Positions 33,700 to 42,703 are shown, numbered from the stretch's first letter. The stretch: DNA of 64,000 bases from Streptomyces poonensis (GCF_014650915.1 NZ_BMVW01000005.1:310001-374000); one strand, 5' to 3'. Numbers and translations are program-made. Notes: generated by a model not told the origin, from the sequence alone.

Positions 33700-36225
33700 T
33701 CACGCCTCCACGGGCGCCGTCAGGCGGCGGTCGGCGGCCGAGCGGCCCGCCTGGACCTCGTACGCGCCCTTCACCCGCGTCCAGGCGCCGGTGCCCTCGT
33801 CCCAGATCTCGAAGGCGCGGTCCGGGAGCTCCACGACGGCCTCGGCACGCTCCCCCGGGGCCGCCTCGACGGCCGCGAACCCGGCGAGCCGGCGGGCCGG
33901 GCGGCCGGCCCCGGGCTCGGCGGGCGCGAGGTAGACCTGGACGACCTCGCGGCCCGCGCGCCCGCCGGAGTTGCGGACGCGGACGGTCACGGCCGTGCCG
34001 GTGACCTCGATCGACTCGTACTCCCAGGCGGTGTAGCCGAGGCCGTGCCCGAAGGCGTACGACGGGGTGCGGCCCTCCTTCTCCCAGGCCGTGTAGCCGA
34101 TGAACACGCCCTCCGTGTAAGGGAGTTCGCCGTCCTCGGGCACCACCCGCGTGACCGGGGCGTCGGCCAGCGAGCCCCAGGTGGTGGGGAGCCGGCCGCC
34201 CGGCTCGTGGGCGCCGGTGAGGACGTCGGCGAGGGCGGCGCCGCCCTCCTGGCCGGGAAACCAGGTGAGGAGGACCGCGGCGACCTCGTCCCGCCACGGG
34301 AGTTCCACCGGCGAGCCGGAGTTGACGACCACGACCGTGTTCGGGTTGGCGGCCGCGACGGCGCGCACCAGGTCGTCCTGGCGGCCGGGCAGCCGCAGGT
34401 CCGTGCGGTCGAAGCCCTCGGACTCGACGCGGTCGGTGGTGGCGACCACGACCACGGCGGTGCCGGCGGCGCGGGCGGCCTCGACCGCCTCGGCGATCAG
34501 CTCGTCGGCGTCGCGCTGCGGCTCCTGGTGGCAGAGCGCGAAGCCGATCACCTTCAGCGGGATGTCCTCGGGGAGCGCGACGACGTACGTCAGGGAGACC
34601 TCGACCGGCTCGCCGGCCGTCAGTTCGGCCTGGGCCCGGGGCACGGGGGCGCCGAAGAACGCCTCGAAGGGGTCGTCCTTGGCGGGGCGCTGGACGTCGT
34701 CGTAGTACGTCGTGCCGCCGATGGTGAGGGTGAAGGAGCCCATGCCCTTGACACCGAAGGTGTGCGGGCCGCTCTCGCGCGGGGTGAACGTGCCGGTCAG
34801 CTCGACGGTGTGCAGGCGGTCGTGCGTGACGCCTTCGGGGAGGTCGTCGCCCATCCACTGGATCTGGCCGTTGGGTGCCGAGCCGGTGCCGATGACCGTG
34901 CCGTCGGCGGCGCGGCACACCGCGTGCAGCTCGAAGCCCTGGTCGGCGACGGCGAGCTCCTCGTTGGGGTCCGCGCCGAGGGCGTAGGTGAGGGTGCCCT
35001 CGGGGAGGGCGGCGGTGAGCCCGTCGAGCGGGGAGACGATCCGGGCGGGGAAGACGGTGGCGGAGCCGCCGCCGAGGACGCGGGCGTCGCGGGCGGCGGC
35101 GCCGATGAGCGCGACCGTTCCACCGGGCTTCAGGGGCAGGGCGGGGGTCCCGTCGCGGGCCTCGTCGCGGGCCTCGTCGCGGGTCTCGTTGCGGACGAGG
35201 ACGAAGGAGCGGCGGGCGATCTCGCGGGCCAGGGCCTCGCCGTCGACGGTGGCGGGGAGGTCGGTGACGGCCGGATCGGCGCCCTCGAGGATGCCGACCC
35301 GGGCGGCGAGCCGGAGGACGTTGCGCACGGCCTCGTCCACCTTCGCCTCCTCGGCCTCGCCGTCCCGTACCGCCCGGGCGAGGGCCTCGCCGTACACGGT
35401 GCGCGGGCCGGGCATCGCGACGTCGAGGCCGCCCTCGATGGCGCCGACGGTGGAGCGGGCGGCCATCCAGTCGGAGACGTTGAAGCCGTCGAAGCCCCAC
35501 TCGCCGCGCAGGATCTCGTTCACCAGGTAGCGGTGCTCGGTCATCGTCGTGCCGTTGACCGTGTTGTAGGCGGTCATGATGCCCCAGGGGTGGGCGTTCT
35601 CGACGATGGCCTCGAAGGGGGCCAGGTAGAGCTCGCGCAGGGCGCGCTCGGAGACGAGGTTGTCCACCGTGAAGCGGTCGGTCTCGGCGTCGTTGGCGAC
35701 GAAGTGCTTCACCGTGGTGCCGACGCCGCCGGACTGCACGCCCCGCACATAGCCGGTGCCGATCCGCCCGGTCAGGTACGGGTCCTCGCTGTACGCCTCG
35801 AAGTGGCGGCCGCCGAGCGGCGAGCGGTGCAGGTTGACGGTGGGCGCGAGGAGGACGTGGACGCCCTTGCGGCGGGCCTCCTGCGCGAGCAGCACTCCGG
35901 CCCGGCGGGCGAGCTCCGGGTCCCAGGTGGCGGCGAGCGCGGTCGGGGAGGGCAGCGCCACGGACGGGTCGTCGGCGGTCCAGCGCACGCCCCGTACACC
36001 GATCGGGCCGTCCGACATGACGAGCGACTTCAGGCCGATCTCGGGGAGCGCGGGCAGCGTCCACATGTCCTGTCCGGCGAGCAGCCGTGCCTTCGCGTCG
36101 AGGTCCAGCCCGCGCAGGGCGGCCTCCACAGCTGCCTCGCGGGCCTCCCGGGCCTCGTCGGCCGAGGTGACGGGGGTTTTCCCGGACTGCGGAGAGTCGG
36201 TGGTCTGCGGGCGGGGGTGCGCCAT
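33700..36225 (-). CDS. GH3 beta-glucosidase with PA14 domain
   Basis: An 841-residue intracellular glycoside hydrolase. The N-terminal GH3 barrel contains KHFVANDAETDRFTVD and the nucleophile Asp in GFNVSDWMAARS (about residue 250). A second alpha/beta domain follows, with a PA14 insert around residues 430-560 (GTFTPRESGPHTFGVKGMG in part). The C-terminal fibronectin-III-like domain has the QVYLAPAEPGAGRP segment. This layout is found in BglX/KmBglI-type beta-glucosidases acting on cello- or sophoro-oligosaccharides. ATG 36223-36225 has GAGGAGG upstream. It is divergent from a TetR gene that is its likely regulator. Confidence 0.93.
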   Translation of the reverse strand: MAHPRPQTTDSPQSGKTPVTSADEAREAREAAVEAALRGLDLDAKARLLAGQDMWTLPALPEIGLKSLVMSDGPIGVRGVRWTADDPSVALPSPTALAATWDPELARRAGVLLAQEARRKGVHVLLAPTVNLHRSPLGGRHFEAYSEDPYLTGRIGTGYVRGVQSGGVGTTVKHFVANDAETDRFTVDNLVSERALRELYLAPFEAIVENAHPWGIMTAYNTVNGTTMTEHRYLVNEILRGEWGFDGFNVSDWMAARSTVGAIEGGLDVAMPGPRTVYGEALARAVRDGEAEEAKVDEAVRNVLRLAARVGILEGADPAVTDLPATVDGEALAREIARRSFVLVRNETRDEARDEARDGTPALPLKPGGTVALIGAAARDARVLGGGSATVFPARIVSPLDGLTAALPEGTLTYALGADPNEELAVADQGFELHAVCRAADGTVIGTGSAPNGQIQWMGDDLPEGVTHDRLHTVELTGTFTPRESGPHTFGVKGMGSFTLTIGGTTYYDDVQRPAKDDPFEAFFGAPVPRAQAELTAGEPVEVSLTYVVALPEDIPLKVIGFALCHQEPQRDADELIAEAVEAARAAGTAVVVVATTDRVESEGFDRTDLRLPGRQDDLVRAVAAANPNTVVVVNSGSPVELPWRDEVAAVLLTWFPGQEGGAALADVLTGAHEPGGRLPTTWGSLADAPVTRVVPEDGELPYTEGVFIGYTAWEKEGRTPSYAFGHGLGYTAWEYESIEVTGTAVTVRVRNSGGRAGREVVQVYLAPAEPGAGRPARRLAGFAAVEAAPGERAEAVVELPDRAFEIWDEGTGAWTRVKGAYEVQAGRSAADRRLTAPVEA

Positions 36226-36365
36226 TGGCGGTGCCTCCTCGTCGAAGCGGTGACGTCCGTGCGTGCCTCCATCCTGCACCCGACACCTGTAACTTGGTAG
36301 GTTTCGTTATTTCGCCGTTATATATCAGGTGAAGGGGAGGCACCCGTTTGCCGTACGGTGACGCC
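36226..36365. promoter_or_regulatory. A/T-rich divergent promoter, GH3/TetR
   Basis: The 140-bp gap has an unusual A/T island (36291-36328) and the element ACCT-N10-AGGT at 36285-36302, a possible TetR operator. TACGGT (36354-36359) lies six bases before the TetR start. Confidence 0.4.
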
Positions 36366-36935
36366 ATGAGCACCAGGGCCAGAAGTGAGGAACGGCGTGC
36401 CGAGATCGTCCGGGCCGCTCTGGAGGTGATCGCCGAGCGCGGCTACCGGGGCGCGAGCATGGCCGCGGTAGCCGAGCGGGTCGGGCTCACCCAGCAGGGC
36501 CTGCTGCACTACTTCCCCACCAAGGACGCGCTGCTCGTCGCGGTGCTGAAGGAGCGGGACCAGTGGGACGCGGTGCCCGACAGCCCGTGGCGGCTCGATC
36601 TGCTGGCCTCGCTCGTCGAGTACAACGCCATGCGGCCCGGCATCGTGCAGACCTTCTCCGCGCTGCTCGGCGAGAGCGTCACGGAGGACCATCCCGCGCG
36701 CGCGTACTTCACCGAGCGGTACGGGAGGGTGCGCGCCACCATGACGGAGGCGCTGCGGTCCGAGCACGGGGAGCGGCTGCCGGGCGGGCTCACCCCGGAG
36801 CGGGCGGCTGTGCTGCTCGTGGCCGTGATGGACGGGCTGCAGTACCAGTGGCTGCTGGACCCGGAGGCGGTGGACATGCCGGAGGCGTTCCGGGACTTCC
36901 TGGGGCTGCTGGGCGGGACGGGCGAGTCCGGCTGA
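36366..36935 (+). CDS. TetR family regulator
   Basis: A 189-residue repressor. The HTH is IVRAALEVIAERGYRGASMA then AVAERVGLTQQGLLHYFPTKD, a close match to the BetI-like class. The C-terminal ligand domain is helical (YNAMRPGIVQTFSALLGES). ATG 36366 follows TACGGT by six bases with no ribosome site, so it is probably leaderless. Divergence from the GH3 gene suggests control by a sugar or glycoside (inference). Confidence 0.9.
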   Translation: MSTRARSEERRAEIVRAALEVIAERGYRGASMAAVAERVGLTQQGLLHYFPTKDALLVAVLKERDQWDAVPDSPWRLDLLASLVEYNAMRPGIVQTFSALLGESVTEDHPARAYFTERYGRVRATMTEALRSEHGERLPGGLTPERAAVLLVAVMDGLQYQWLLDPEAVDMPEAFRDFLGLLGGTGESG

Positions 36936-37039
36936 GTCCCGGCCGGCCGCTCCCGCACCGCCCCATGGCATACGCCGCCGCGGTCACGCGATACTGCCGC
37001 CGTCCCCCACGACACGGCGACAGAAGGGGCCGGATTCCC

Positions 37040-38332
37040 TTGACCTCCCTGCGGGTTCGAATCGGCATACTCGGCATGGCCCTGATTACCGGCTTCGCGG
37101 CACCGGTGACGGCTTCGGCGACGACCGCGGCACCCTCCTCCACCGTCGAGGAACTGCGTCTCGACCGGGCCGCGCCCCAGGAGATCCTGCGACGCTCCGG
37201 GTTCGACGATGTGGCACCGGACTTCACCCGGTCGCTGGCGAAGGCGCGGTCGTACGCGCAGGCCCAGCGGGTCGCCGAGCGCGAGGGCGCGCGGCTGTGG
37301 CGGAGAGCCGTGGACCGGGCGCAGGGGCGCGAGCCGCTGCGCGGAGACATCAGCAAGGACGACGACCGGCCGCTGTACTGGGCCCGGCTGGGCATGACGC
37401 GCGCGCTACGGAGCTGGGAACCCGGCTTCGGGCTGACGGACGCCCAGCGGAACCGGCTCCTGGAGGCGGTGGAGCGGACCTCGCGCGGGCAGGACTCCCT
37501 CCGCTACCCGCGCGCGAAGGGTGTGCAGCGGATCCTGGTCACCGGCTTCGACCCGTTCACCCTGGACCGGGACGTACGGATCTCCAACCCGTCCGGCGCC
37601 ACCGCGCTGGCCCTCGACGGGACGACGATCCGGACGGCGGACGGTCCGGCGCGCATCGAGACGGCCGTCTTCCCGGTCCGCTGGGACGACTTCGCCGACC
37701 GTGAGGTGGAGCGGGCGCTGCGGCCGGTCCTGCCGCACGTGGACCTGTTCACGACGGTGAGCCAGGGCCGGGTCGGCCGCTTCGACGTCGAGCGCACCAA
37801 CGGCGCCTGGCGGGGCGGTTTCCCCGACAACGCGAACGTCTCCCGCACGGAGACCGTCCCCGTCACCGACCCGGCCTCCCAGCCGCAGTGGACGTCCACG
37901 ACCCTGCCGTACGCGGACGTCGTGGCCGCGGACACGGGCCGTTTCCCGGTGTACGACAACACGGGTGTCACCGAGATCCCGGCGGGCGGGACCGAGCCGG
38001 TCGTCCGGCCGGAGGGGCCGACGCCCGGCTCCACGGCCCGTGCCGGGGGCGGCGGCGACTACCTGTCCAACGAGATCGCGTACCGTGCGACGCTGCTGCG
38101 CGACCGGCTGGGGCTGCACGACGCGCTGCCGGGCGGGCATGTGCACACACCGGTCCTGCAGTTCGGGACGGGCAACACGGATCCGGCGACCGGGACGGTG
38201 ACCGATCCGCAGTTCGTACGGAACCGGCTGGACATCATCGCGCAGACGCGGGCGATCGTGCGGGTCGCGGCCGAGGCCTCCGGCGGGGGCGGCGGGCGGT
38301 TCCACGCGACGGACGACATCAACTGCTGCTGA
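37040..38332 (+). CDS. Secreted pyroglutamyl-peptidase-like protein, catalytic Cys replaced by Ser
   Basis: A 430-residue exported protein. The TTG at 37040 has AAGGGG ten bases upstream and gives a signal peptide (LRVRIGILGMALITGFAAPV, cleavage near TASA). An N-terminal helical region of about 130 residues precedes a domain like pyrrolidone-carboxylate peptidase (C15). It has ILVTGFDPF, NPSGATALALDG, the acid E251 (DVERTNG) and H369 (GGHVHTP). At the place of the nucleophile Cys (usually YxCNxxxY) the sequence is YLSNEIAYRA, so S343 replaces Cys. The C-terminus ends ...DDINCC. It could be a serine-type variant or an inactive binding protein. Confidence 0.72.
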   Translation: MTSLRVRIGILGMALITGFAAPVTASATTAAPSSTVEELRLDRAAPQEILRRSGFDDVAPDFTRSLAKARSYAQAQRVAEREGARLWRRAVDRAQGREPLRGDISKDDDRPLYWARLGMTRALRSWEPGFGLTDAQRNRLLEAVERTSRGQDSLRYPRAKGVQRILVTGFDPFTLDRDVRISNPSGATALALDGTTIRTADGPARIETAVFPVRWDDFADREVERALRPVLPHVDLFTTVSQGRVGRFDVERTNGAWRGGFPDNANVSRTETVPVTDPASQPQWTSTTLPYADVVAADTGRFPVYDNTGVTEIPAGGTEPVVRPEGPTPGSTARAGGGGDYLSNEIAYRATLLRDRLGLHDALPGGHVHTPVLQFGTGNTDPATGTVTDPQFVRNRLDIIAQTRAIVRVAAEASGGGGGRFHATDDINCC

Positions 38333-38365
38333 CCGGTCCGTACGGGACGCCGCCGGGCCCGCGGC

Positions 38366-39181
38366 TCAGGCGGCCGGAGCCCCTTCCTGGTCGCCGTCCC
38401 GGCTGCGGCCGGACTCCTCGTCGCCGACCTCCCGGGTCTCCTCGCCGAGCAGGTCGCGGGCCATCAGCGTGGCGCCCGCGACCGCGCCCGGCATCAGGAA
38501 GACGGCGACGAACGGGACCAGGAAGGCGAGGCCCAGCGGGGTGCCGAAGCTCCAGACCAGCGCCTTGCGGGAGCGCAGCAGGGCCAGGCGCTCCCGGAGT
38601 TCGACGCTGCGGCGCTGGAGGGCGACGGCCGTGAGCTCCTCGGTGAGGAAGAACCCGGTGACCATGAAGCCGATCACGGGGACGACGGTCTGCCCGGCGA
38701 CCGGGATGAACCCGAGCGCGAAGAGCAGGACGCTCCACACCGCGGCGCGCACGACGATACGGAGGCTGTCGCGGGCCGAGATCCACAGGTCGCGGGCGAG
38801 TGACAGGCCCGAGTCGGGGGCGGTGCCGTCCGGGGAGACGTCGCGGTCGACCTTCTCCGAGAGGCTCTCGTAGAAGGGCTGGCCGACGAGCAGGGTCGTC
38901 GCCGTGAAGGTGACCACCGAGAGCAGCAGGCCGAGGGCGAACAGGACGACGGTCAGGAACCCGCGGAAGAGGCCCTGCCAGGGGTCGGCCCAGTCGTCGG
39001 CGAACGGCGTCGCCCAGCCGACGAGGTCCTGGCCCCACAGGGCGAGCGCGACGAGGGCCGCCCCGTACAGCACCAGCGTGATCAGGCCCGGGAGCAGCGA
39101 GAAGCCATACTGCTTCCCGTGCCCGGCCACCCATCGCTGGCCGCGGAGCAAGTACGTGAATCCCACCCGTAGATCGCGCAT
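38366..39181 (-). CDS. EI24/CysZ-like integral membrane protein
   Basis: A 271-residue membrane protein with four or more helices (LLPGLITLVLYGAALVALAL, FLTVVLFALGLLLSVVTFTA, VWSVLLFALGFIP, LGLAFLVPFVAVFLMP) and the EI24 signature FYESLSEKVDR. Bacterial relatives include CysZ, a sulfate channel, but most actinobacterial members are uncharacterised. The C-terminal tail is acidic. ATG 39179-39181 lies seven bases after TAAAGT on the minus strand, so it is probably leaderless; a GTG nine bases earlier is an alternative. Confidence 0.85.
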   Translation of the reverse strand: MRDLRVGFTYLLRGQRWVAGHGKQYGFSLLPGLITLVLYGAALVALALWGQDLVGWATPFADDWADPWQGLFRGFLTVVLFALGLLLSVVTFTATTLLVGQPFYESLSEKVDRDVSPDGTAPDSGLSLARDLWISARDSLRIVVRAAVWSVLLFALGFIPVAGQTVVPVIGFMVTGFFLTEELTAVALQRRSVELRERLALLRSRKALVWSFGTPLGLAFLVPFVAVFLMPGAVAGATLMARDLLGEETREVGDEESGRSRDGDQEGAPAA

Positions 39182-39242
39182 GGGGTGCACTTTAGCCGGG
39201 GTGGGAGTGCGTTTCCCCCGTCACCCTGGGCGGCTCCCTCCG

Positions 39243-40124
39243 TCACGCCGGTGCCACGGCCACCACCACGCCCTGTTCGGCCGCCGGAGACATCGCCGCC
39301 TGCACCCGTACCGCCGCCGCCCGGGCGAACCGGCCCGCGCGGGACGCCGTGCCGATCAGGAGGGGCTGGAGCTGTTCCAGGCCGGCGACCACCATCTCCT
39401 CGCCCGCGATCAGCACCGGGCGGGCCGCCTTCGTGGTCGCGGCCGCCGCCTCGGTGAGGTCGGCGAGCGGGGGCAGGGCGGCGCGGACGACTCCGGCGCC
39501 GGCGGCCGCCGCGCGTTCCGCGAGGGCCAGCTGGAGGGGCATGAGGGGGGCCAGCGCCGTGGTCAGCGCGTCGGCGATGCGGCGCAGTTCGGGCGCCGAG
39601 TCGCGCAGGATCTCGGCGGACGCGCGGATCAGCGGCGTCAGGGCCAGCAGCGCGCCCGCGGCCAGCCCGGCGGCGGCCGGGACGATCGGCGAGGTGGCCT
39701 CCACCAGTTCACCGAGGGCGTCCGCCGCCTCCTCCACCGCGGGCTCCACGGCATCGAGGACCGGGAGCAGGTTGTCGCCCAGCGCCGTGAGCAGGGCCTG
39801 GGCGGGCTCGCTCACGGGGTGGACCGCCAGGGGCGCGCCGCTGGTGCCGAGCCGGGTCAGCGTGTCCACGATCCGGTAGAAGGCCTCCTGCGCCTGCGGG
39901 GACGCGCTGGCCTCGGCCAGATCCGCCGTGGTCTGGCTCAGGACGCGCAGCACCTCGGCGCCCGAGCCGGCGCGCGGATCGAAGGTGTTGACCGCGATCT
40001 TCGTGATGTTCCCGGCCGTGTCGAGGAGCTGGCCGGTGATCTCGGTGGTGCTGCGTGCCATCCGCAGCATGTCTTCCCTGCTGGGCATGCCGGGGATGCC
40101 GGGGAGCGACGGTATCGGGGACAT
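39243..40124 (-). CDS. Ala-rich helical protein of unknown function
   Basis: A 293-residue protein that I do not recognise. It begins MSPIPSLPGIPGMPSREDML and is then almost entirely Ala/Leu-rich amphipathic helix with heptad-like spacing (TTEITGQLLDTAGNITKIAV, ALLTALGDNLLPVLDAVEPA and similar), without clear membrane spans or Cys. The frame is open a further 66 codons upstream, but ATG 40122-40124 has GAGGAGGGCCC just before it. The pattern resembles apolipoprotein-like or phasin-like lipid-surface proteins; that is only a resemblance. It is divergent from the serine hydrolase at 40316. Confidence 0.7.
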   Translation of the reverse strand: MSPIPSLPGIPGMPSREDMLRMARSTTEITGQLLDTAGNITKIAVNTFDPRAGSGAEVLRVLSQTTADLAEASASPQAQEAFYRIVDTLTRLGTSGAPLAVHPVSEPAQALLTALGDNLLPVLDAVEPAVEEAADALGELVEATSPIVPAAAGLAAGALLALTPLIRASAEILRDSAPELRRIADALTTALAPLMPLQLALAERAAAAGAGVVRAALPPLADLTEAAAATTKAARPVLIAGEEMVVAGLEQLQPLLIGTASRAGRFARAAAVRVQAAMSPAAEQGVVVAVAPA

Positions 40125-40315
40125 GGGCCCTCCTCGCCTCGCGCGAAGCCTCACCTGTGCCGTACCTGTGCCGTGCCGAAGTGCGAACCGCCCCCAGCAT
40201 GCCCTGTCGGCTCCGCCCGGCACGTCCCGTTCGAGGCATTCGTGACCGCATCGCCCTCTTGTTGCGCGGGAGTCGAACAGGTAGACCTCGCCCGTGAGGG
40301 CCATGAGGAGTGGGG

Positions 40316-41506
40316 ATGACACAGCGAACTGAGGAGAGCTCCGGGACGGGTACCGGAGCGGGCACCGTCCACGGCACGGTCGCCGAGGGCTTCGAGGCGG
40401 TGCGCGAGGAGTTCACCGCCGTGGTCGCCGGGCAGCGGCCGGACTACGAGGGCCAGTTGTGCGCGTACGTGCACGGGCGGCGGGTCGTCGACCTGTGGGC
40501 GGGCCCGGACACCGGCGCGGACACCCTGTACGGCGTGTTCTCGTCCACCAAGGGCGCCGCCCATCTCGTGGTGGCGCTCCTCGTCCAGGACGGCATCCTC
40601 GACCTCGACCGCGAAGTCGCGCACTACTGGCCGGAGTTCGCGGCCGAGGGCAAGGGCGCGGTGACCCTGCGGCAGCTGGTGACGCACCGCGCGGGGCTGG
40701 TCGGCCTCGACGCCGGGTTCACCGAGGCGGAACTGGCCGACGACCGGATCATCGCCGAGCGACTGGCCGGCCAGCGCCCGTACTGGCGCCCGGACGCGGC
40801 CTTCGGCTACCACGCGCTCGTCATCGGCGCGCTGACCGGCGAGGTGGTGCGGCGGGCGACCGGCCGGACGCTCCAGGAGGTCTACGAGGAGCGGGTGCGC
40901 GCCCCGTACGGGCTGGACTTCTTCCTGGGCCTCCCCGAGGAGCACGAGCCCCGCTTCCGCTCCGTGCAGCCGATGGTGCCGACCCCGGAGGAGCAGGCGG
41001 TCCTCGACGCCGCTCCGACGGGCCCCCACACCCTCACCTCCATCGCGTTCAACGCGCACGTGCCGGACCCGGGCGAGCTGGTGGACCACGCCAACTCCCG
41101 TACCGTGCGCGCCAAGGGACCGGCGTCGGCGGGCGGCGTGGCCTCCGCGCGCGGGCTCGCCGGGATGTACGCGGCGGCGGTCAGCGAGGTGGACGGGCGC
41201 CCGCCGCTGCTGAAGCCGGACATGGTCGCGGAGGTCGGCCAGATCCACTCGATCGGCCTCGACCTGGTGATGCGCGCCCCCAAGGCGTACGGCCTCGGCT
41301 TCCAGGCGACCGCCGAGAACTGGTACCCGTTCCTCGGCGCCGGCGCGTTCGGGCACAGCGGCGCGGGCGGCGCCCAGGCCTTCGCGGACCCGCGCAGCGG
41401 CCTGGGGTACGGCTACACCCGGCGGCGGATGGCCTTCCCGGGCGGGGCGGCGCCGGAGAACGCACGGCTGGTGAAGGCGGTGCATGCGGCGGCGCTGACG
41501 CGCTGA
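40316..41506 (+). CDS. Serine hydrolase, beta-lactamase/EstB type
   Basis: A 396-residue class C beta-lactamase-fold hydrolase. The SxxK motif is S76-S-T-K79 (YGVFSSTKGAAH). The tyrosine motif reads FGYHALVIG (YHA in place of YxN). Late in the chain is AFGHSGAGGAQ, an HxG box. This pattern matches EstB-like esterases and lovastatin-esterase-type proteins rather than beta-lactamases. It is cytoplasmic, with no signal peptide. ATG 40316 has GAGGAG five bases upstream; an in-frame GTG six bases earlier is less likely. It ends before a very long hairpin. Confidence 0.9.
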   Translation: MTQRTEESSGTGTGAGTVHGTVAEGFEAVREEFTAVVAGQRPDYEGQLCAYVHGRRVVDLWAGPDTGADTLYGVFSSTKGAAHLVVALLVQDGILDLDREVAHYWPEFAAEGKGAVTLRQLVTHRAGLVGLDAGFTEAELADDRIIAERLAGQRPYWRPDAAFGYHALVIGALTGEVVRRATGRTLQEVYEERVRAPYGLDFFLGLPEEHEPRFRSVQPMVPTPEEQAVLDAAPTGPHTLTSIAFNAHVPDPGELVDHANSRTVRAKGPASAGGVASARGLAGMYAAAVSEVDGRPPLLKPDMVAEVGQIHSIGLDLVMRAPKAYGLGFQATAENWYPFLGAGAFGHSGAGGAQAFADPRSGLGYGYTRRRMAFPGGAAPENARLVKAVHAAALTR

Positions 41507-41510
41507 CCCT

Positions 41511-41569
41511 CGTAACCGCGAGAGGTCCGTACCCCCGGGTAACAGGGGTGCGGACCTCTCGCGGTTACG
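41511..41569. terminator. 25-bp hairpin between convergent genes
   Basis: Arms 41511-41529 and 41551-41569 pair perfectly over 19 bp. A U-G pair (41530/41550) and ACCCC (41531-41535) with GGGGT (41545-41549) extend this to 25 bp around a 9-base loop. It lies between the stops of the serine hydrolase and the oxidoreductase and should stop both. Confidence 0.9.
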
Positions 41570-41578
41570 GCCGGCCGG

Positions 41579-42601
41579 TCAGAGCTTGACGATCATCTTG
41601 CCGGTGTTGTCGCCGCGCAGGACCCCGAAGAACGCCTCCAGCGTGTTCTCGACGCCCTCGACGACGGTCTCGCGGTACTTCAGCTCACCGGAGCGCACCC
41701 AGGGGCCGACCTCCTGGAAGAACTGCGGCTGCAGGTCGTAGTGGTCGCCGACGAGGAAGCCCTCGATGCGGCCGCGGGTCTGGATGAGACGGGCGAGGTT
41801 CTTCGGGCCGGGGGCCGGCTCGGTGTTGTTGTAGACGGAGATCATTCCGCAGACCGCGATCCGGCCGTCCCGGTTGAGGGAGCCGATGGCGGCCTCGAGG
41901 TGGTCGCCGCCGACGTTGTCGAAGTACACGTCGACACCGTCGGGCGCGGCCTCGCGGAGCTGCTCGCCGACGGAGCCGTTCTTGTAGTTGAAGGCCGCGT
42001 CGAAGCCGTACTCCTCGACGAGCAGCTTCACCTTCTCGTCGGACCCGGCGGAGCCGATCACCCGCGAGGCGCCCTTGAGCTTCGCGATCTGGCCGACCTG
42101 GCTGCCCACGGCACCGGCGGCGCCGGAGACGAAGACGGAGTCGCCCTCCTTGAACGAGGCGGTGCGCAGCAGTCCGGCGTAGGCGGTCAGGCCGGTCATG
42201 CCGAGCACGCCCAGGTAGGTGGAGAGGGGCGCGGCCTCCGGGTCGACCTTGACGGCCTGCTTGCCGTCGAACGTGGCGTACTCGCGCCAGCCGCCGAAGT
42301 GGAGCACGTGGTCGCCGGGCGCGATGCCCTCCGCGTTCGACGCGACGACCTCGCCGACGGCCCCGCCCTGCATGACCTTGTTCAGCTCGAAGGGGGCGAC
42401 GTACGACTTGGCCGCTGACATCCTCCCCCTCATGTACGGGTCGACGGAGAGGTACTTGTTCCGTACCAGGACCTGGCCGGGGCCGGGCTGCCGGATCTCC
42501 GCCTCGACCAGCGCGAAGTCCTCGGGCTTCGGCCAGCCGACGGGGCGGCTGAGCAGGTGCCATTCACGGCTGGTGGTGGGGAGGGCCGGGGTGTCGGACA
42601 T
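41579..42601 (-). CDS. NADPH-dependent double-bond reductase, MDR family (CurA-like)
   Basis: A 340-residue zinc-independent medium-chain reductase. The cofactor site SGAAGAVGSQVGQIAK and the family marks YLSVDPYMRGRM, GLTAYAGLL, DVYFDNVGGDHLEAAI and CGMISVYNN fit the leukotriene B4 dehydrogenase/CurA/YncB group. These enzymes reduce the C=C bond of enones. ATG 42599-42601 has GGAAAGG seven bases upstream; the frame stays open far beyond it but into the divergent MarR gene. MarR is its probable regulator, with a palindrome in between. Confidence 0.93.
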   Translation of the reverse strand: MSDTPALPTTSREWHLLSRPVGWPKPEDFALVEAEIRQPGPGQVLVRNKYLSVDPYMRGRMSAAKSYVAPFELNKVMQGGAVGEVVASNAEGIAPGDHVLHFGGWREYATFDGKQAVKVDPEAAPLSTYLGVLGMTGLTAYAGLLRTASFKEGDSVFVSGAAGAVGSQVGQIAKLKGASRVIGSAGSDEKVKLLVEEYGFDAAFNYKNGSVGEQLREAAPDGVDVYFDNVGGDHLEAAIGSLNRDGRIAVCGMISVYNNTEPAPGPKNLARLIQTRGRIEGFLVGDHYDLQPQFFQEVGPWVRSGELKYRETVVEGVENTLEAFFGVLRGDNTGKMIVKL

Positions 42602-42621
42602 GAGGGCGCCTTTCCTGCGTC

Positions 42622-42656
42622 GTACTACGTCGTACTGCGTGGTACCTACGTTGTAC
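42622..42656. promoter_or_regulatory. Phased GTAC repeats before the oxidoreductase
   Basis: GTAC occurs at 42622, 42632, 42642 and 42653, so about one helical turn apart, in CGTACTACGT/CGTACTGCGT/GGTACCTACG/TTGTACC. They lie 21-55 bp before the oxidoreductase start and put the same face of the helix on display. They may bind a regulator cooperatively or be remnants of a short tandem duplication. Confidence 0.4.
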
Positions 42657-42690
42657 CCGAAATACTTCACAACCTGAAACAACCATGCGC

Positions 42691-42703
42691 CTGAAAATTT
42701 CAG
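42691..42703. promoter_or_regulatory. Candidate MarR operator
   Basis: CTGAAAATTTCAG is a perfect 13-bp inverted repeat around one A, in the gap between the divergent oxidoreductase and marR. It is 17 bp before the -10 (TAGCCT, 42721-42726) of marR, over its -35 region, as expected for an autorepressor. Confidence 0.55.

Noticed and set aside
33659..36373. A 904-codon minus-strand frame in the GH3 gene region
   Set aside because: Alternative frame on the same strand as the GH3 gene with Arg/Pro-rich low-complexity translation.
36563..38332. A 589-residue version of the pyroglutamyl-peptidase-like protein
   Set aside because: The first 159 codons read out of frame through the TetR gene; TTG 37040 with AAGGGG starts at the signal peptide.
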